The translations under genes were made by a program, and so were the position numbers. From positions 1 through 62,707 of the forward strand of contig JAPPNN010000039.1 in NCBI GenBank assembly GCA_028873815.1: 62,707 nucleotides of DNA, written 5' to 3'. Each line of letters starts with the position of its first letter. Within the stretch, counting starts at the first letter, position 1. Below the pieces are notes generated by a model. The model saw only the letters and a list, made by a program, of their open reading frames with translations. It was not told the DNA's origin and did no database searches. The DNA comes from Gemmatimonadota bacterium. Its GTDB lineage: Bacteria > Gemmatimonadota > Gemmatimonadetes > Longimicrobiales > Gaopeijiaceae. Below are positions 17,736 through 25,847 of this stretch, one piece after another.

Positions 17736-19736
17736 GTGTTGAGCGAGCAGAACATCTTCAGCGACCCGCGCATGAAGCTGCTCCTGTTCACCGAACACAA
17801 GGACACGCTCGACTACCTGGCTGGAGACGGCAAGGACGGACGTCCTCTCGGAAAGCTCCGCGAGTGGGGCCTGGCCGTCACGCAGATTCACGGTGGGATG
17901 AAGATCGGCGACCGGGACACGCCCGGTACGCGCATCTACGCGGAGCGCGAGTTTCGCGAGGAGGCCCAGGTTCTCGTGGCCACGGAGGCGGCGGGCGAGG
18001 GGATCAACCTCCAGTTCTGCTGGTTCATGATCAACTACGACATCCCCTGGAACCCGGTCCGCCTCGAGCAGCGCATGGGCCGCATTCATCGATACGGCCA
18101 GGAGCACGATTGCCTGATCTTCAACTTCGTAGCGGTCAACACACGAGAAGGCCGCGTCCTCCAGAAGCTTCTCTCCCGCCTGCTGGAGATCAAGAACGAA
18201 CTCGGTTCCGACAAGGTGTTCGACGTCGTGGGCGAAGTGTTCCCGTCGAACCTCCTGGAGAAGCTCTTTCGCGACATGTATGCTCAGCGGCTCTCCGCAC
18301 CGAGCATCGAAGAGCGGATCGTCCGCGAGATCAACCCGGAGCGCTTCCGGGAGATCACGGAATCCACTCTCGAGGGACTGGCGAAGCGCGAGCTTAATCT
18401 CGGTGCCCTGATCGGCAAGTCTGCCGAGGCGAAGGAGCGTCGCCTCGTCCCCGAGGTCATCGAGGACTTCTTCGTCGCCGCCGGACCGGTCGCGGGCGTG
18501 CGTCCGGCCGCGCAGCGCGGGAAGCCACACGTTTACCGGATCGGGAAGATACCGAAGACGCTGGGCGCCCTTGGTGAGGAACTGGAGCCCAGGGTCGGTC
18601 GGCTCGGCAAGACCTACCAGCGCGTCACCTTCGACAAGGCCCAGCTCAGAGACGATCCCACACTGGAGTGGGTGACTCCCGGGCATCCGTTGTTCGAGGT
18701 CGTGCGCGCCGACGTTCGCGAGCGCGTGTCGGATGACATGCGGCGCGGCGCCGTCTTCTTCGACCTGCACTCGGCCCAACCGTACCGGATCGACGTATTT
18801 GGCGCTTCGATCCGGGACGGACGCGCCAACACGCTCCACCGGAAACTGTTCGTGATCAGAACCGATGTCGACGGGGCCCTGTCCGTCCGCCAGCCGACGA
18901 TACTTCTTGACGTCATCCCCGCCCCCAACGGCACGGAGGCGCCCGAATCACCGGCGCTGCCCAACCGGCAGGTCGTGGAGCAGGCGCTCTTGGACAAAGC
19001 GCTCATGCCGTTCCTGACCAAGGTCTCGGAGCAGCGCGCCCGCGAGAACCAGCGGGTCCATGAGCATATGGAGATTTCGCTGGGCGAGTTGATCCACCGC
19101 CAGAACCTGCAGCTTGCCGACCTCGTCTCGAAGCAGCAGGCGGGCGACACAATCCCCGGTCTCGCCGGAAACATCGCGCAAGCCGAGCATCACCTCGACG
19201 ACCTGAATCGCCGGTTGGAACTGCGGCGCGACCAGCTGGATATGGAACGCCACTGCACAATCGGCGACATTGCCCACTTCGGCCGTGCCTGGATCCGGCC
19301 ACATCCCGACCGTGCAAGCCCCGGGATCGCGCCAATGGTACGCGACGAAGAGATCGAGCGGATCGCGGTCCAAGAAGCCACCGAATACGAGGAGGCTCGC
19401 GGCTGGGTGGTCGAGAGCGTCGAGTCCGAGAACCGCGGTTTCGATCTGATCTCCCGCAAGCCGCACCCGCGGGACCCGAAGACATTCGTCGCTGTTCGCT
19501 TCATCGAGGTCAAGGGTCGCGCCGGCGTCGGCGAGGTCGGTCTGAGCGCGAACGAGTACAAGACGGCCCAACGGCTCCGCGGTGACTACTGGCTCTACGT
19601 CGCCTACAACTGTGCTGAGACACCCGAACTCCACGTGATCAAGGATCCCGCCCGGCTCGGCTGGAAGCCGGTCGTGCGTGTGGAGCACTACCATCTGGGC
19701 GCGAGGCAGATTATCGAGGCAGAGCAGCATGGGTGA
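17736..19736 (+). CDS. SNF2-family helicase, C-terminal part with DUF3883-like domain
   Basis: The reading frame is the same as the preceding fragment and is open from 17697; 17736 (GTG) is only the first possible restart and has no good ribosome site. The fragment holds the second RecA lobe: LLLFTEHKDTLDYLA, VLVATEAAGEGINLQFC and RLEQRMGRIHRYGQ. A long helical middle follows, and the end (FDLISRKPHP, VRFIEVKGRAGVGEVGLSANEY) is a DUF3883-type nuclease-like domain with an E-x-K. With the first part it would make about 1148 residues. It overlaps the ATPase gene by 8 bp. The whole gene is probably inactive unless the amber codon is suppressed. Confidence 0.85.
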   Translation: MLSEQNIFSDPRMKLLLFTEHKDTLDYLAGDGKDGRPLGKLREWGLAVTQIHGGMKIGDRDTPGTRIYAEREFREEAQVLVATEAAGEGINLQFCWFMINYDIPWNPVRLEQRMGRIHRYGQEHDCLIFNFVAVNTREGRVLQKLLSRLLEIKNELGSDKVFDVVGEVFPSNLLEKLFRDMYAQRLSAPSIEERIVREINPERFREITESTLEGLAKRELNLGALIGKSAEAKERRLVPEVIEDFFVAAGPVAGVRPAAQRGKPHVYRIGKIPKTLGALGEELEPRVGRLGKTYQRVTFDKAQLRDDPTLEWVTPGHPLFEVVRADVRERVSDDMRRGAVFFDLHSAQPYRIDVFGASIRDGRANTLHRKLFVIRTDVDGALSVRQPTILLDVIPAPNGTEAPESPALPNRQVVEQALLDKALMPFLTKVSEQRARENQRVHEHMEISLGELIHRQNLQLADLVSKQQAGDTIPGLAGNIAQAEHHLDDLNRRLELRRDQLDMERHCTIGDIAHFGRAWIRPHPDRASPGIAPMVRDEEIERIAVQEATEYEEARGWVVESVESENRGFDLISRKPHPRDPKTFVAVRFIEVKGRAGVGEVGLSANEYKTAQRLRGDYWLYVAYNCAETPELHVIKDPARLGWKPVVRVEHYHLGARQIIEAEQHG

Positions 19737-21177
19737 TCGCCGGAATACGCTCCAGGCGAAGTTCGCGCCCGCGCATCGCTACGCAAACTTTGGCGACGTG
19801 CTGGTTCGAATGCGCGTCCGTGGTTTTCGTTGCCACGCGAACACCATGGTTGAGATCCAAAGTCCTATTACCGCGTTTTGTGGGATGAACGGCACGGGTA
19901 AGTCGACCCTACTACAGGTGCTGGCGATTGCCTACAAGCGACTTGCTCCTGCGCGGCCGTACTACGTGAAGGATTTCTTGGTCATTGGCCCGCTCGACCC
20001 GGCGCCGTTCTCAGACGTGGCCGAAGTCGAATTCACATACTTGAAGAATCCGACCGACCACAAGACCGTGACGATCAGCCGGCGTCCGACACAGCGTTGG
20101 AGCGGTTACGTCCGACGGCCAGACCGAGAGGTCTATTTCGCAGGCGTTGGACATTATCTTCCCCGCATCGAACAACGTGACTTCGTCGTACGACACGCCA
20201 AGAATCTCCAAATCACGGCCCAGCACGATATCCCTCAAGTCGTTAGGGAGGCGGCGTCGACCATTCTCGCTTGCCAATACAGTGCGGCAACAAGTAAGGC
20301 CGTGACTTACTCCAGGTACAATAGCGAAATCGTATGCGTCCGCCGCGGCGGCGTGGAATATTCCGAAGCGCACATGGGATTCGGGGAGGGAAGGACTCAG
20401 AGTCTAGTCGTCGCGCTCGAGAGGATCCCAGAAAAGAGCCTCGTCCTCGTTGAGGAGCCGGAGACGTCACTACATCCGAGCGCCCAGCACAGTCTGGCCA
20501 GATACCTCATGGACGTTTCCATTCGCCGAGGACACCAGATCTTCTTGACAACCCACAGCGAGTACCTGCTGAAGGCGCTACCGGGTCCGTCTCGGCTGTA
20601 CTTGAAGCGCGATTCGACGGATTCCATTCGGTGCCGTGCGGGCCTTTCGGCAGCGGAAGCGCGTAGTCTCATGACGGATGGTGCTACGAAGGCGCTTACA
20701 GTGCTTGTCGAAGATGAGTGCGCCCAGGCGATCCTGCGCGAGCTTCTGCGTCGAGTTGAGCCGGGTTTCCTCAAGACGACCGGGATCTACGCGGCCGGAG
20801 ACGCCAAGTCCTTGGCGAGGACTGCTCAAGTTCTTCGGGATACCGGCCTGTCGGTCACAATCGTTCGCGACGGCGACCAGCCAGAAGCACCTGCAAACAG
20901 CATCTTCAAACTACCTGGTAAAGAAGCACCGGAGAAGGAAATGTTCAACGATGCGGGTGTAAGGGCGCATGTCGAGACTAGGTATGGAGTACACCTCGAC
21001 GATTTTTTTGCCGGACTTGGCAACGTCAACCACCACGATTGGATTCCGCGCTTGGCGATTCAGGTGAACGTGGACGCGAGGGCGCTGCTAGTGGAGTTGG
21101 CCCGAACCTATGCAAGCAATGTTCCTGAGAACGACGCGGTGAACCTGAGAGACGTACTTCGGCAGAGCATTCGGTGA
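19729..21177 (+). CDS. OLD-like AAA ATPase with TOPRIM-type C terminus
   Basis: A 482-residue protein starting at ATG 19729 within the helicase end. It has an ABC-type ATPase: FCGMNGTGKSTLLQVL (Walker A, near residue 50-60), VLVEEPETSLHPSAQ (Walker B region) and FLTTHSEYLLKAL. The C-terminal part reads LTVLVEDECAQAILRELL and TIVRDGDQPEAP, the E and D-x-D layout of OLD-family TOPRIM nucleases. It is placed between helicase and methylase genes with overlapping ends, so it belongs to the operon, as an additional effector. Such ATPases are not an invariant part of DUF499/DUF1156 loci as I know them. The next gene starts within its stop codon region (GTGATGA). Confidence 0.8.
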   Translation: MGDRRNTLQAKFAPAHRYANFGDVLVRMRVRGFRCHANTMVEIQSPITAFCGMNGTGKSTLLQVLAIAYKRLAPARPYYVKDFLVIGPLDPAPFSDVAEVEFTYLKNPTDHKTVTISRRPTQRWSGYVRRPDREVYFAGVGHYLPRIEQRDFVVRHAKNLQITAQHDIPQVVREAASTILACQYSAATSKAVTYSRYNSEIVCVRRGGVEYSEAHMGFGEGRTQSLVVALERIPEKSLVLVEEPETSLHPSAQHSLARYLMDVSIRRGHQIFLTTHSEYLLKALPGPSRLYLKRDSTDSIRCRAGLSAAEARSLMTDGATKALTVLVEDECAQAILRELLRRVEPGFLKTTGIYAAGDAKSLARTAQVLRDTGLSVTIVRDGDQPEAPANSIFKLPGKEAPEKEMFNDAGVRAHVETRYGVHLDDFFAGLGNVNHHDWIPRLAIQVNVDARALLVELARTYASNVPENDAVNLRDVLRQSIR

Positions 21178-22487
21178 TGACTGAGTATCCGAAGCGTCTC
21201 ATCGAGGTGGACCTGCCGATCAGGGAGATCTCCGCCCACGCGCGGCGAGAGAAGTCGATCCGGCACGGCCATATCTCAACGCTGCACATTTGGTGGGCCC
21301 GGCGACCACTCGCCGCGTGTCGCGCTGTGATCTTGGCAGCGCTGTGGCCAGATCCAGCCGATCCCCAGTGTCCCGAGCGCTTCCGGGCGGAGGCCACGGA
21401 GATGATGAAGGAGTGGCGAGCCCGTCGCGGCGGGCCCGACAGAGACTGGAGTGACAATACTGCCGTGCGGGCGGCCTTGCTCCATTTCATCGCGGAGTTT
21501 GCGAACTGGGATCATTCCAAGAACGCCGCTCATCTGGAGACCGCACGCCGTCTCGTCCAGGTCGCGCACGAGTCGTTAGGCGATGCTAGAGGTATGAAGC
21601 CATTGGTTGTCGACCCCTTTGCAGGTGGCGGTGCGATTCCCCTTGAAGCTCTTCGCGTCGGTGCCGACGCCTTCGCGTCGGACCTGAACCCCGTAGCCGT
21701 GCTGCTCAACAAGGTGGTGCTCGAGTACATCCCGAAGCACGGCGCAGCGCTGGTTGAAGAGTTGCAGCGCAGGGGCGCCTGGGTGAGCGAGCAGGCCCAA
21801 AGCGCCCTCAGCCGGTTCTATCCCAAGGATGCCGACGGCGGGATGCCGATCGCATATCTTTGGGCGCGAACAATCGGATGCGAAGGGCCGGGCTGCGGAG
21901 CCAAAGTGCCCCTTGTCCGTTCGCTGTGGTTGTCGAAGAAGCGCGGGCGGAGCGTCGGCATGCGGCTCACACCGAGCAAGGGCGGGGGCGACGTAGACGT
22001 AGAACTCATCCAGAATCCGAACGTGGACGAGGCCAACCAGGGCACGGTGCGCCGCGGCTCGGCGACGTGCCCTTGCTGCGGATACACGACGCCGGTGGCG
22101 TCAGTGCGCGCTCAGCTCAAGCCGCGCCAGGGCGGGGCGGCCGATGCGAAGCTCCTTTGCGTGGTGACGACCCGTGCGGGCCAGCCCGGCCGGTTCTACC
22201 GGCTGCCGCTGGAGGAAGACCTAGAGGCGCTGCGTGCGGCCTCCGAAGAACTAGCACAGCGGGAGATGAGACAGAGGCAACCATTAAGCATAGTACCGGA
22301 CGAACATTTGCCAATCATGAGTGGCGTTTTCAATGCACCGATCTACGGCCACAACACTTGGGGAAGTCTCTTCACTCCCCGTCAGGCGGTGGCGCTGGCA
22401 ACGTTGGTGCAGCAGTTGGCGTTGGGCGTGGATCTGATTGTGATCGTTGAACTTGGGAGTCATACAGGCCGGATTCCCGCCCAATGA
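21174..22487 (+). pseudogene. DUF1156 DNA methylase, 5' part, split by the integrative element
   Basis: N-terminal part of a DUF1156 adenine-type DNA methylase. The DUF1156 head is exact (KRLIEVDLPIREISAHARRE, HISTLHIWWARRPLAACR). The SAM-binding motif is VVDPFAGGGAIPLEAL near residue 145, and a zinc ribbon is visible (CEGPGCGAK and CPCCGYTTP). The natural sequence breaks off in LFTPRQAVALATLVQ at 22412; the following 25 residues to the stop come from the inserted element. The catalytic DPPY motif is on the distant 3' part (39936-41666). Joining 22412 to 39969 restores an open frame of about 978 residues, a normal length for the family. Confidence 0.9.
22405..22413. repeat. attL core repeat
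   Basis: TGGTGCAGC, identical to the copy at 39961-39969. It encodes the L-V-Q of the methylase at the break. Confidence 0.75.
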
Positions 22488-22492
22488 CTCCC
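22455..22492. repeat. Inverted repeat between attL and integrase
   Basis: GGGAGTCAT (22455-22463) and ATGACTCCC (22484-22492) are perfect 9-bp inverted arms. A second pair, CCAATG/CATTGG, overlaps the right arm and is followed by GGTTTT. They may be integrase arm sites or a terminator; sequence alone does not decide. Confidence 0.5.
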
Positions 22493-22505
22493 GCCCATTG
22501 GGGTT

Positions 22506-23666
22506 TTAGGCCCGACCCACCGAGCGGCTGTCCAAAGCCTTCCGAAGCTGTACCGAGTCGGCCTGCTGGTAACAGCGCAGCACCGTCTTCGGGTCCTTCC
22601 AACCGCCAAGCTCGCAGAGGACCTTGAGCGGCAAGTCCATCAGGTCGCTGGCGAACTTCCTCCTCAGCGAGTGCCAACCCCGGCCGCGCTTCGGCTCCAG
22701 CCCGGCAAGCGCCACGGCCCTGTTCCACCACGTGAGCGCCAAGCTGTTGGAGATCCACGTCCCCGCGTCAGTCGGCGGGGGCAGCACCGGCGCGTCACCG
22801 GTTGCGTCGCTCATCCGTCGCGCCTCTTCCAAGGCCTCCAGCGCCCGGTCGGTCACCGGCGTCCTGTGCCCATAGCCGGTCTTCTCGTGCTCCGCCCTCC
22901 ACCGCACCTCCCGGCCCTCGAAGTCGACATCCGACCAGCGGAGCTTGCGGATGGCTCCGATGCGGTGACCCGTCTCGTGCGCGAGCACGAGGGCGACATG
23001 GAATCGCCACCCGACCTCCCGGGAGACCCCGAGCAGAGCCCGGTACTCCTCCTCGGTGAGAACGACCCGGGCGGGGTTCTTCTCCGTGGGCTTCCTCAGG
23101 CCCTTCAGCGGATTCCTGTCGAGCAGCGGGCGGCCCCGCTCGTCGTTGGAACGCTCTGCCCAGTTCAGCACCGCCATCAGGAAGGCCAAGTCCCATTCGA
23201 TCGTCCGGTCGCCGACGGGCTTCCCGGACAGGCCGACCCTTCCCGTCCGCCGGGCTCGGATGAATCGATCCCAGTCCCGCCGCGACAGGGTGTCGGGCCT
23301 TCGGTCGGTGCCGAAGAACCGGAGGAACATCGCGGTCGCGACCCTGTCGTGCCGCCGGGACTTCTCGCCCTTGGCGGGCGTCACCTCCTCACCGTAGATG
23401 TCAAAGAGCCTTTCCAAGGTGAGCGGCTCCGGCTCGGCTTCCGCCTTGCCGTTTAGGTCGGGGCTGGCGAACCCGGCGGCGAACTCGTCCGCCTGCTTCT
23501 TCGCTCGCGCCCAGTCCCGGTGCCCGAGCGACCGGGTGAGCCTTCGGCCGTTCTCGCGCCACTCCATCTGGTACAGGCCGGTCTTCAGGTCAGGGAACAC
23601 CCTCACCCGGTTCCGGCCCCATTCGCCGGCGCCGTAGGAGCGCCGACTTCTTCTCGTGCGTGCCAT
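22506..23666 (-). CDS. Tyrosine recombinase/integrase of the 17.56-kb element
   Basis: A 386-residue phage-type integrase. The N terminus is basic and resembles arm-binding domains; a core-binding helical domain follows. The catalytic set is visible: Arg in HETGHRIGAIRKLRW, the HxxR of WHSLRRKFASDLM, and Tyr in VLRCYQQAD near the C terminus. Its 3' end faces the left attachment site 90 bp away, the usual layout. It would catalyse both integration into and excision from the methylase gene. No excisionase-like gene is recognised next to it. Confidence 0.9.
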   Translation of the reverse strand: MARTRRSRRSYGAGEWGRNRVRVFPDLKTGLYQMEWRENGRRLTRSLGHRDWARAKKQADEFAAGFASPDLNGKAEAEPEPLTLERLFDIYGEEVTPAKGEKSRRHDRVATAMFLRFFGTDRRPDTLSRRDWDRFIRARRTGRVGLSGKPVGDRTIEWDLAFLMAVLNWAERSNDERGRPLLDRNPLKGLRKPTEKNPARVVLTEEEYRALLGVSREVGWRFHVALVLAHETGHRIGAIRKLRWSDVDFEGREVRWRAEHEKTGYGHRTPVTDRALEALEEARRMSDATGDAPVLPPPTDAGTWISNSLALTWWNRAVALAGLEPKRGRGWHSLRRKFASDLMDLPLKVLCELGGWKDPKTVLRCYQQADSVQLRKALDSRSVGRA

Positions 23667-23943
23667 CGTTCGATTCCTCTCGTTCGATGGACTGCACGAT
23701 CTGCGCGAACGAAACTTCGCCCCGAAGGGGCGTCTTGACCAGTGCCTGCTCGCCCGGAACGCGACGGAGGGAGTTGTCGGAGGTCGCTCCGCATACAGGA
23801 TCCGTCCGGATCGCCTAGGACATCCCCTCGCGGCCGCGGCTTGACGCGGCCCGAGGGCGTTCTCCCGATTTCAACGGGAGTGACACGCGGCGTGAGGAGC
23901 GAGCCCGCATGCCCGACCCGTCCTTCAGCCACGGGAGACCACG

Positions 23944-24876
23944 CTGATCGCCCATCTCAAGGGACGCGAGAAGGCTCTGGAGGCATTCGGCTGGACCGGA
24001 CGCCGGGCCGAGTGGATCGCCTTGGCCTGCCTGCACGGGGGCGTCTTCACCCGCTTGCAGTGGACGAGTTTCCTGGGTTGCCACCCGGAGAAGGTGCGGC
24101 GCGCCGTCCGCGCCCTCGTCGCGCAGGGCCTGGCAGTCGAGGAGGCCCCGGCCGGCATCCGGTGGATCGGCCGCGTGTGCCGGATCCGGGAACGCGAGGT
24201 CTACCGGGCGCTCGGGGCCGAGGAATTCCACCGGCGGCGGCGGATCGCCTCCCGGGACGTGCTGATGCGACGGCTGCTGGCACTCGACTACGTGCTCGAC
24301 CGTCCCCGCCTGCCGTGGCTGCCGACCGAAGCGGAGAAGGTCGCCGCGTTCGATGCGCTCGGGATCGAGCGCCGAGTCCTTCCCCAGCGGACCTACGGGG
24401 GCGCGACCGGGAACATCGCGCGGCACTTCCACCTCGGGCTGCCGGTCGCGCTGGACGCCAAGCGGGCGGTTTTCGTCCACGTCGATCCCGGCCACGAGAC
24501 CGCGAAGGGGCTGCGCGCCTGGGGCGCGGCGCACCGGGAGCTGTGGTCGATGCTCCGGGACCTGGGACGCGGGATCGAGGTCGTGGCCGCGGGGTGGACC
24601 TGGCATTCGCCGGGGCGGGCGCGGCCGGTGCTCCGCAACTGGGCGAGGAGCCCGCGCCCATCGGAGCACGACGCGGAGATCGACCGTGAGATCGAGTGGA
24701 TCAAGGATGTCATCCGCAGCCGGGACGATAGGCGGGTCCGAGAGGTGTGCGGCGACCTCCGAGGCGGGCTCGTGAGGCTGGCGGAACTTGAGAATCGGGC
24801 TCGCCATCGCCGTCGGAGACTGTTGCACCGGGTGGGCACTTGGCGGACGGAGCGCCTCCAAGGGAGGCTTCTCTGA
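23944..24876 (+). CDS. Conserved integrative-element protein of unknown function
   Basis: The conserved text starts before the first ATG/GTG/TTG: LIAHLKGREKALEAFGWTGR runs from a CTG at 23944, preceded by GGGAGA. I therefore place the start there, with doubt; 24022 (TTG) is the first standard alternative. Residues 10-80 look like a winged-helix (WIALACLHGGVFTRLQWTSF and VRRAVRALVAQG). Later text includes LPWLPTEAEKVAAFDALG and LGLPVALDAKRAVFVHVDPG. I recognise this protein type as a common companion of integrases and relaxases in integrative elements, where its job is not known. It is divergent from the integrase. Confidence 0.6.
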   Translation: MIAHLKGREKALEAFGWTGRRAEWIALACLHGGVFTRLQWTSFLGCHPEKVRRAVRALVAQGLAVEEAPAGIRWIGRVCRIREREVYRALGAEEFHRRRRIASRDVLMRRLLALDYVLDRPRLPWLPTEAEKVAAFDALGIERRVLPQRTYGGATGNIARHFHLGLPVALDAKRAVFVHVDPGHETAKGLRAWGAAHRELWSMLRDLGRGIEVVAAGWTWHSPGRARPVLRNWARSPRPSEHDAEIDREIEWIKDVIRSRDDRRVREVCGDLRGGLVRLAELENRARHRRRRLLHRVGTWRTERLQGRLL

Positions 24877-25724
24877 TGGGTGAATCCGGCTGCCTCCGGT
24901 GCCGAACGGGACATGTGTATTTGACATCGGGGTCGGGGGGACACGAAATTCGCCCTCGGATGTGACACTCGGCATATTCCGTAAGCTGCCGTAATGGAGG
25001 CGGTTGCGAAATTGTCGCCGGCGCGGCGGTGGCGTACTGGGCCACGGGTCCGTGGACGGGAGCGACCCCCCTGTTTCGATGCCCAGTGCGGGCATCGGGG
25101 AGGGTTGGGACGTACAAGCCCGTCCCCCCTCCCTCGGGGGTCGCTCCCGATCCAGCGATCCCGTGCGGGAAGGCCATCGTCGAGCACATCCAGCCCTGTC
25201 GTCATCCCGCACCGCGGCTCGCGCCATCGGCGCACCCGGTTCGCTGGCCGGGTCCGTTTGGCGATTCCGCATACGAGGCCCGGTTCCTCTCTGTAGGCCG
25301 ACGAATCCGACGTTTCGAGCTGCGGCAACGCAGAGTGAGGGCGCGGGGCGAGCGATTCCTGTAGGTACATGGCACGCCCCGGGCCGACGAATGTAGTCGG
25401 GACGAGAAACGCTGTCGGATCTGGTGCCCTGGTCGGTTGGCGGGGTATGCACTTGGACCGCGCTGCACACCGAGGTCGAGCGAGGCATCGACAGACGGCG
25501 CGCGATCTTCGACCCGTCCATCACCGTTTCCTCCCGCCGCTGGGTCGCCACCGAGCCCCTGTGCCGACAAACCGGCCGCCCCGAACCCTCTGAAGAGACG
25601 CTTCACAACTTCTGACGGCCCCTCAACCCAGGATGCTCTGGCTGGCCGGAGGAAGTTTCTCCGCGGCGGAGATGAGGGCGTTATATTGGCCGGTGATTCC
25701 AAACGCGGACAGGAGAGCAAGACC
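24877..25724. other. 848-bp gap holding structured repeat R1
   Basis: No gene is supported. The segment contains repeat R1 (25042-25174). A TTGACA box lies at 24921-24926 but its -10 partner is weak. The rest is GC-rich with low-complexity open frames. Confidence 0.5.
25042..25174 (+). repeat. Structured repeat R1 (candidate ncRNA or recombination element)
   Basis: A 133-nt segment related in inverted orientation to R2 (28079-28212). Elements in order: hairpin CCACGG/CCGTGG (25042-25055); outer stem of 13 bp (25058-25070 with 25136-25148); two inner hairpins (GATGCCC/GGGCATC and GGGACG/CGTCCC); then CAGCGATCCC and GCGGGAAGGC (25153-25174). In R2 the outer stem keeps pairing although bases differ (GGGAGCG versus GGTAGCG with matching changes on the other arm), so the structure seems to be conserved. 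Confidence 0.6.
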
Positions 25725-25847
25725 ATGACGAGCGCGACCGAGCGCATTAACGAGCATGCCACGAGGCGGCCGATCCGCCCGAGCGGCCCGCTTCGCCGCC
25801 CAAGTACGTCGGAATGGGTGAACCGGCTGGCAACGGCGACTCCATGA
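25725..25847 (+). CDS. 40-aa leader ORF coupled to the OLD nuclease gene
   Basis: An ATG at 25725 follows AGGAGAG at good spacing. The ORF encodes 40 residues (MTSATERINEHATRRP, then SEWVNRLATATP) and its TGA overlaps the ATG of the next gene (ATGA). The translation is basic and polar without known motif. The overlap suggests translational coupling. It could be a small antitoxin-like or regulatory peptide, or only a leader. Confidence 0.45.
   Translation: MTSATERINEHATRRPIRPSGPLRRPSTSEWVNRLATATP

Noticed and set aside
23742..24689. 315-residue plus-strand frame over the element-backbone gene
   Set aside because: Arg/Gly/Pro-rich shadow of the gene at 23944-24876.
25058..25148. R1 as a simple transcription terminator
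   Set aside because: The structure is branched and over 90 nt long, with no U-run after it and a related inverted copy elsewhere.
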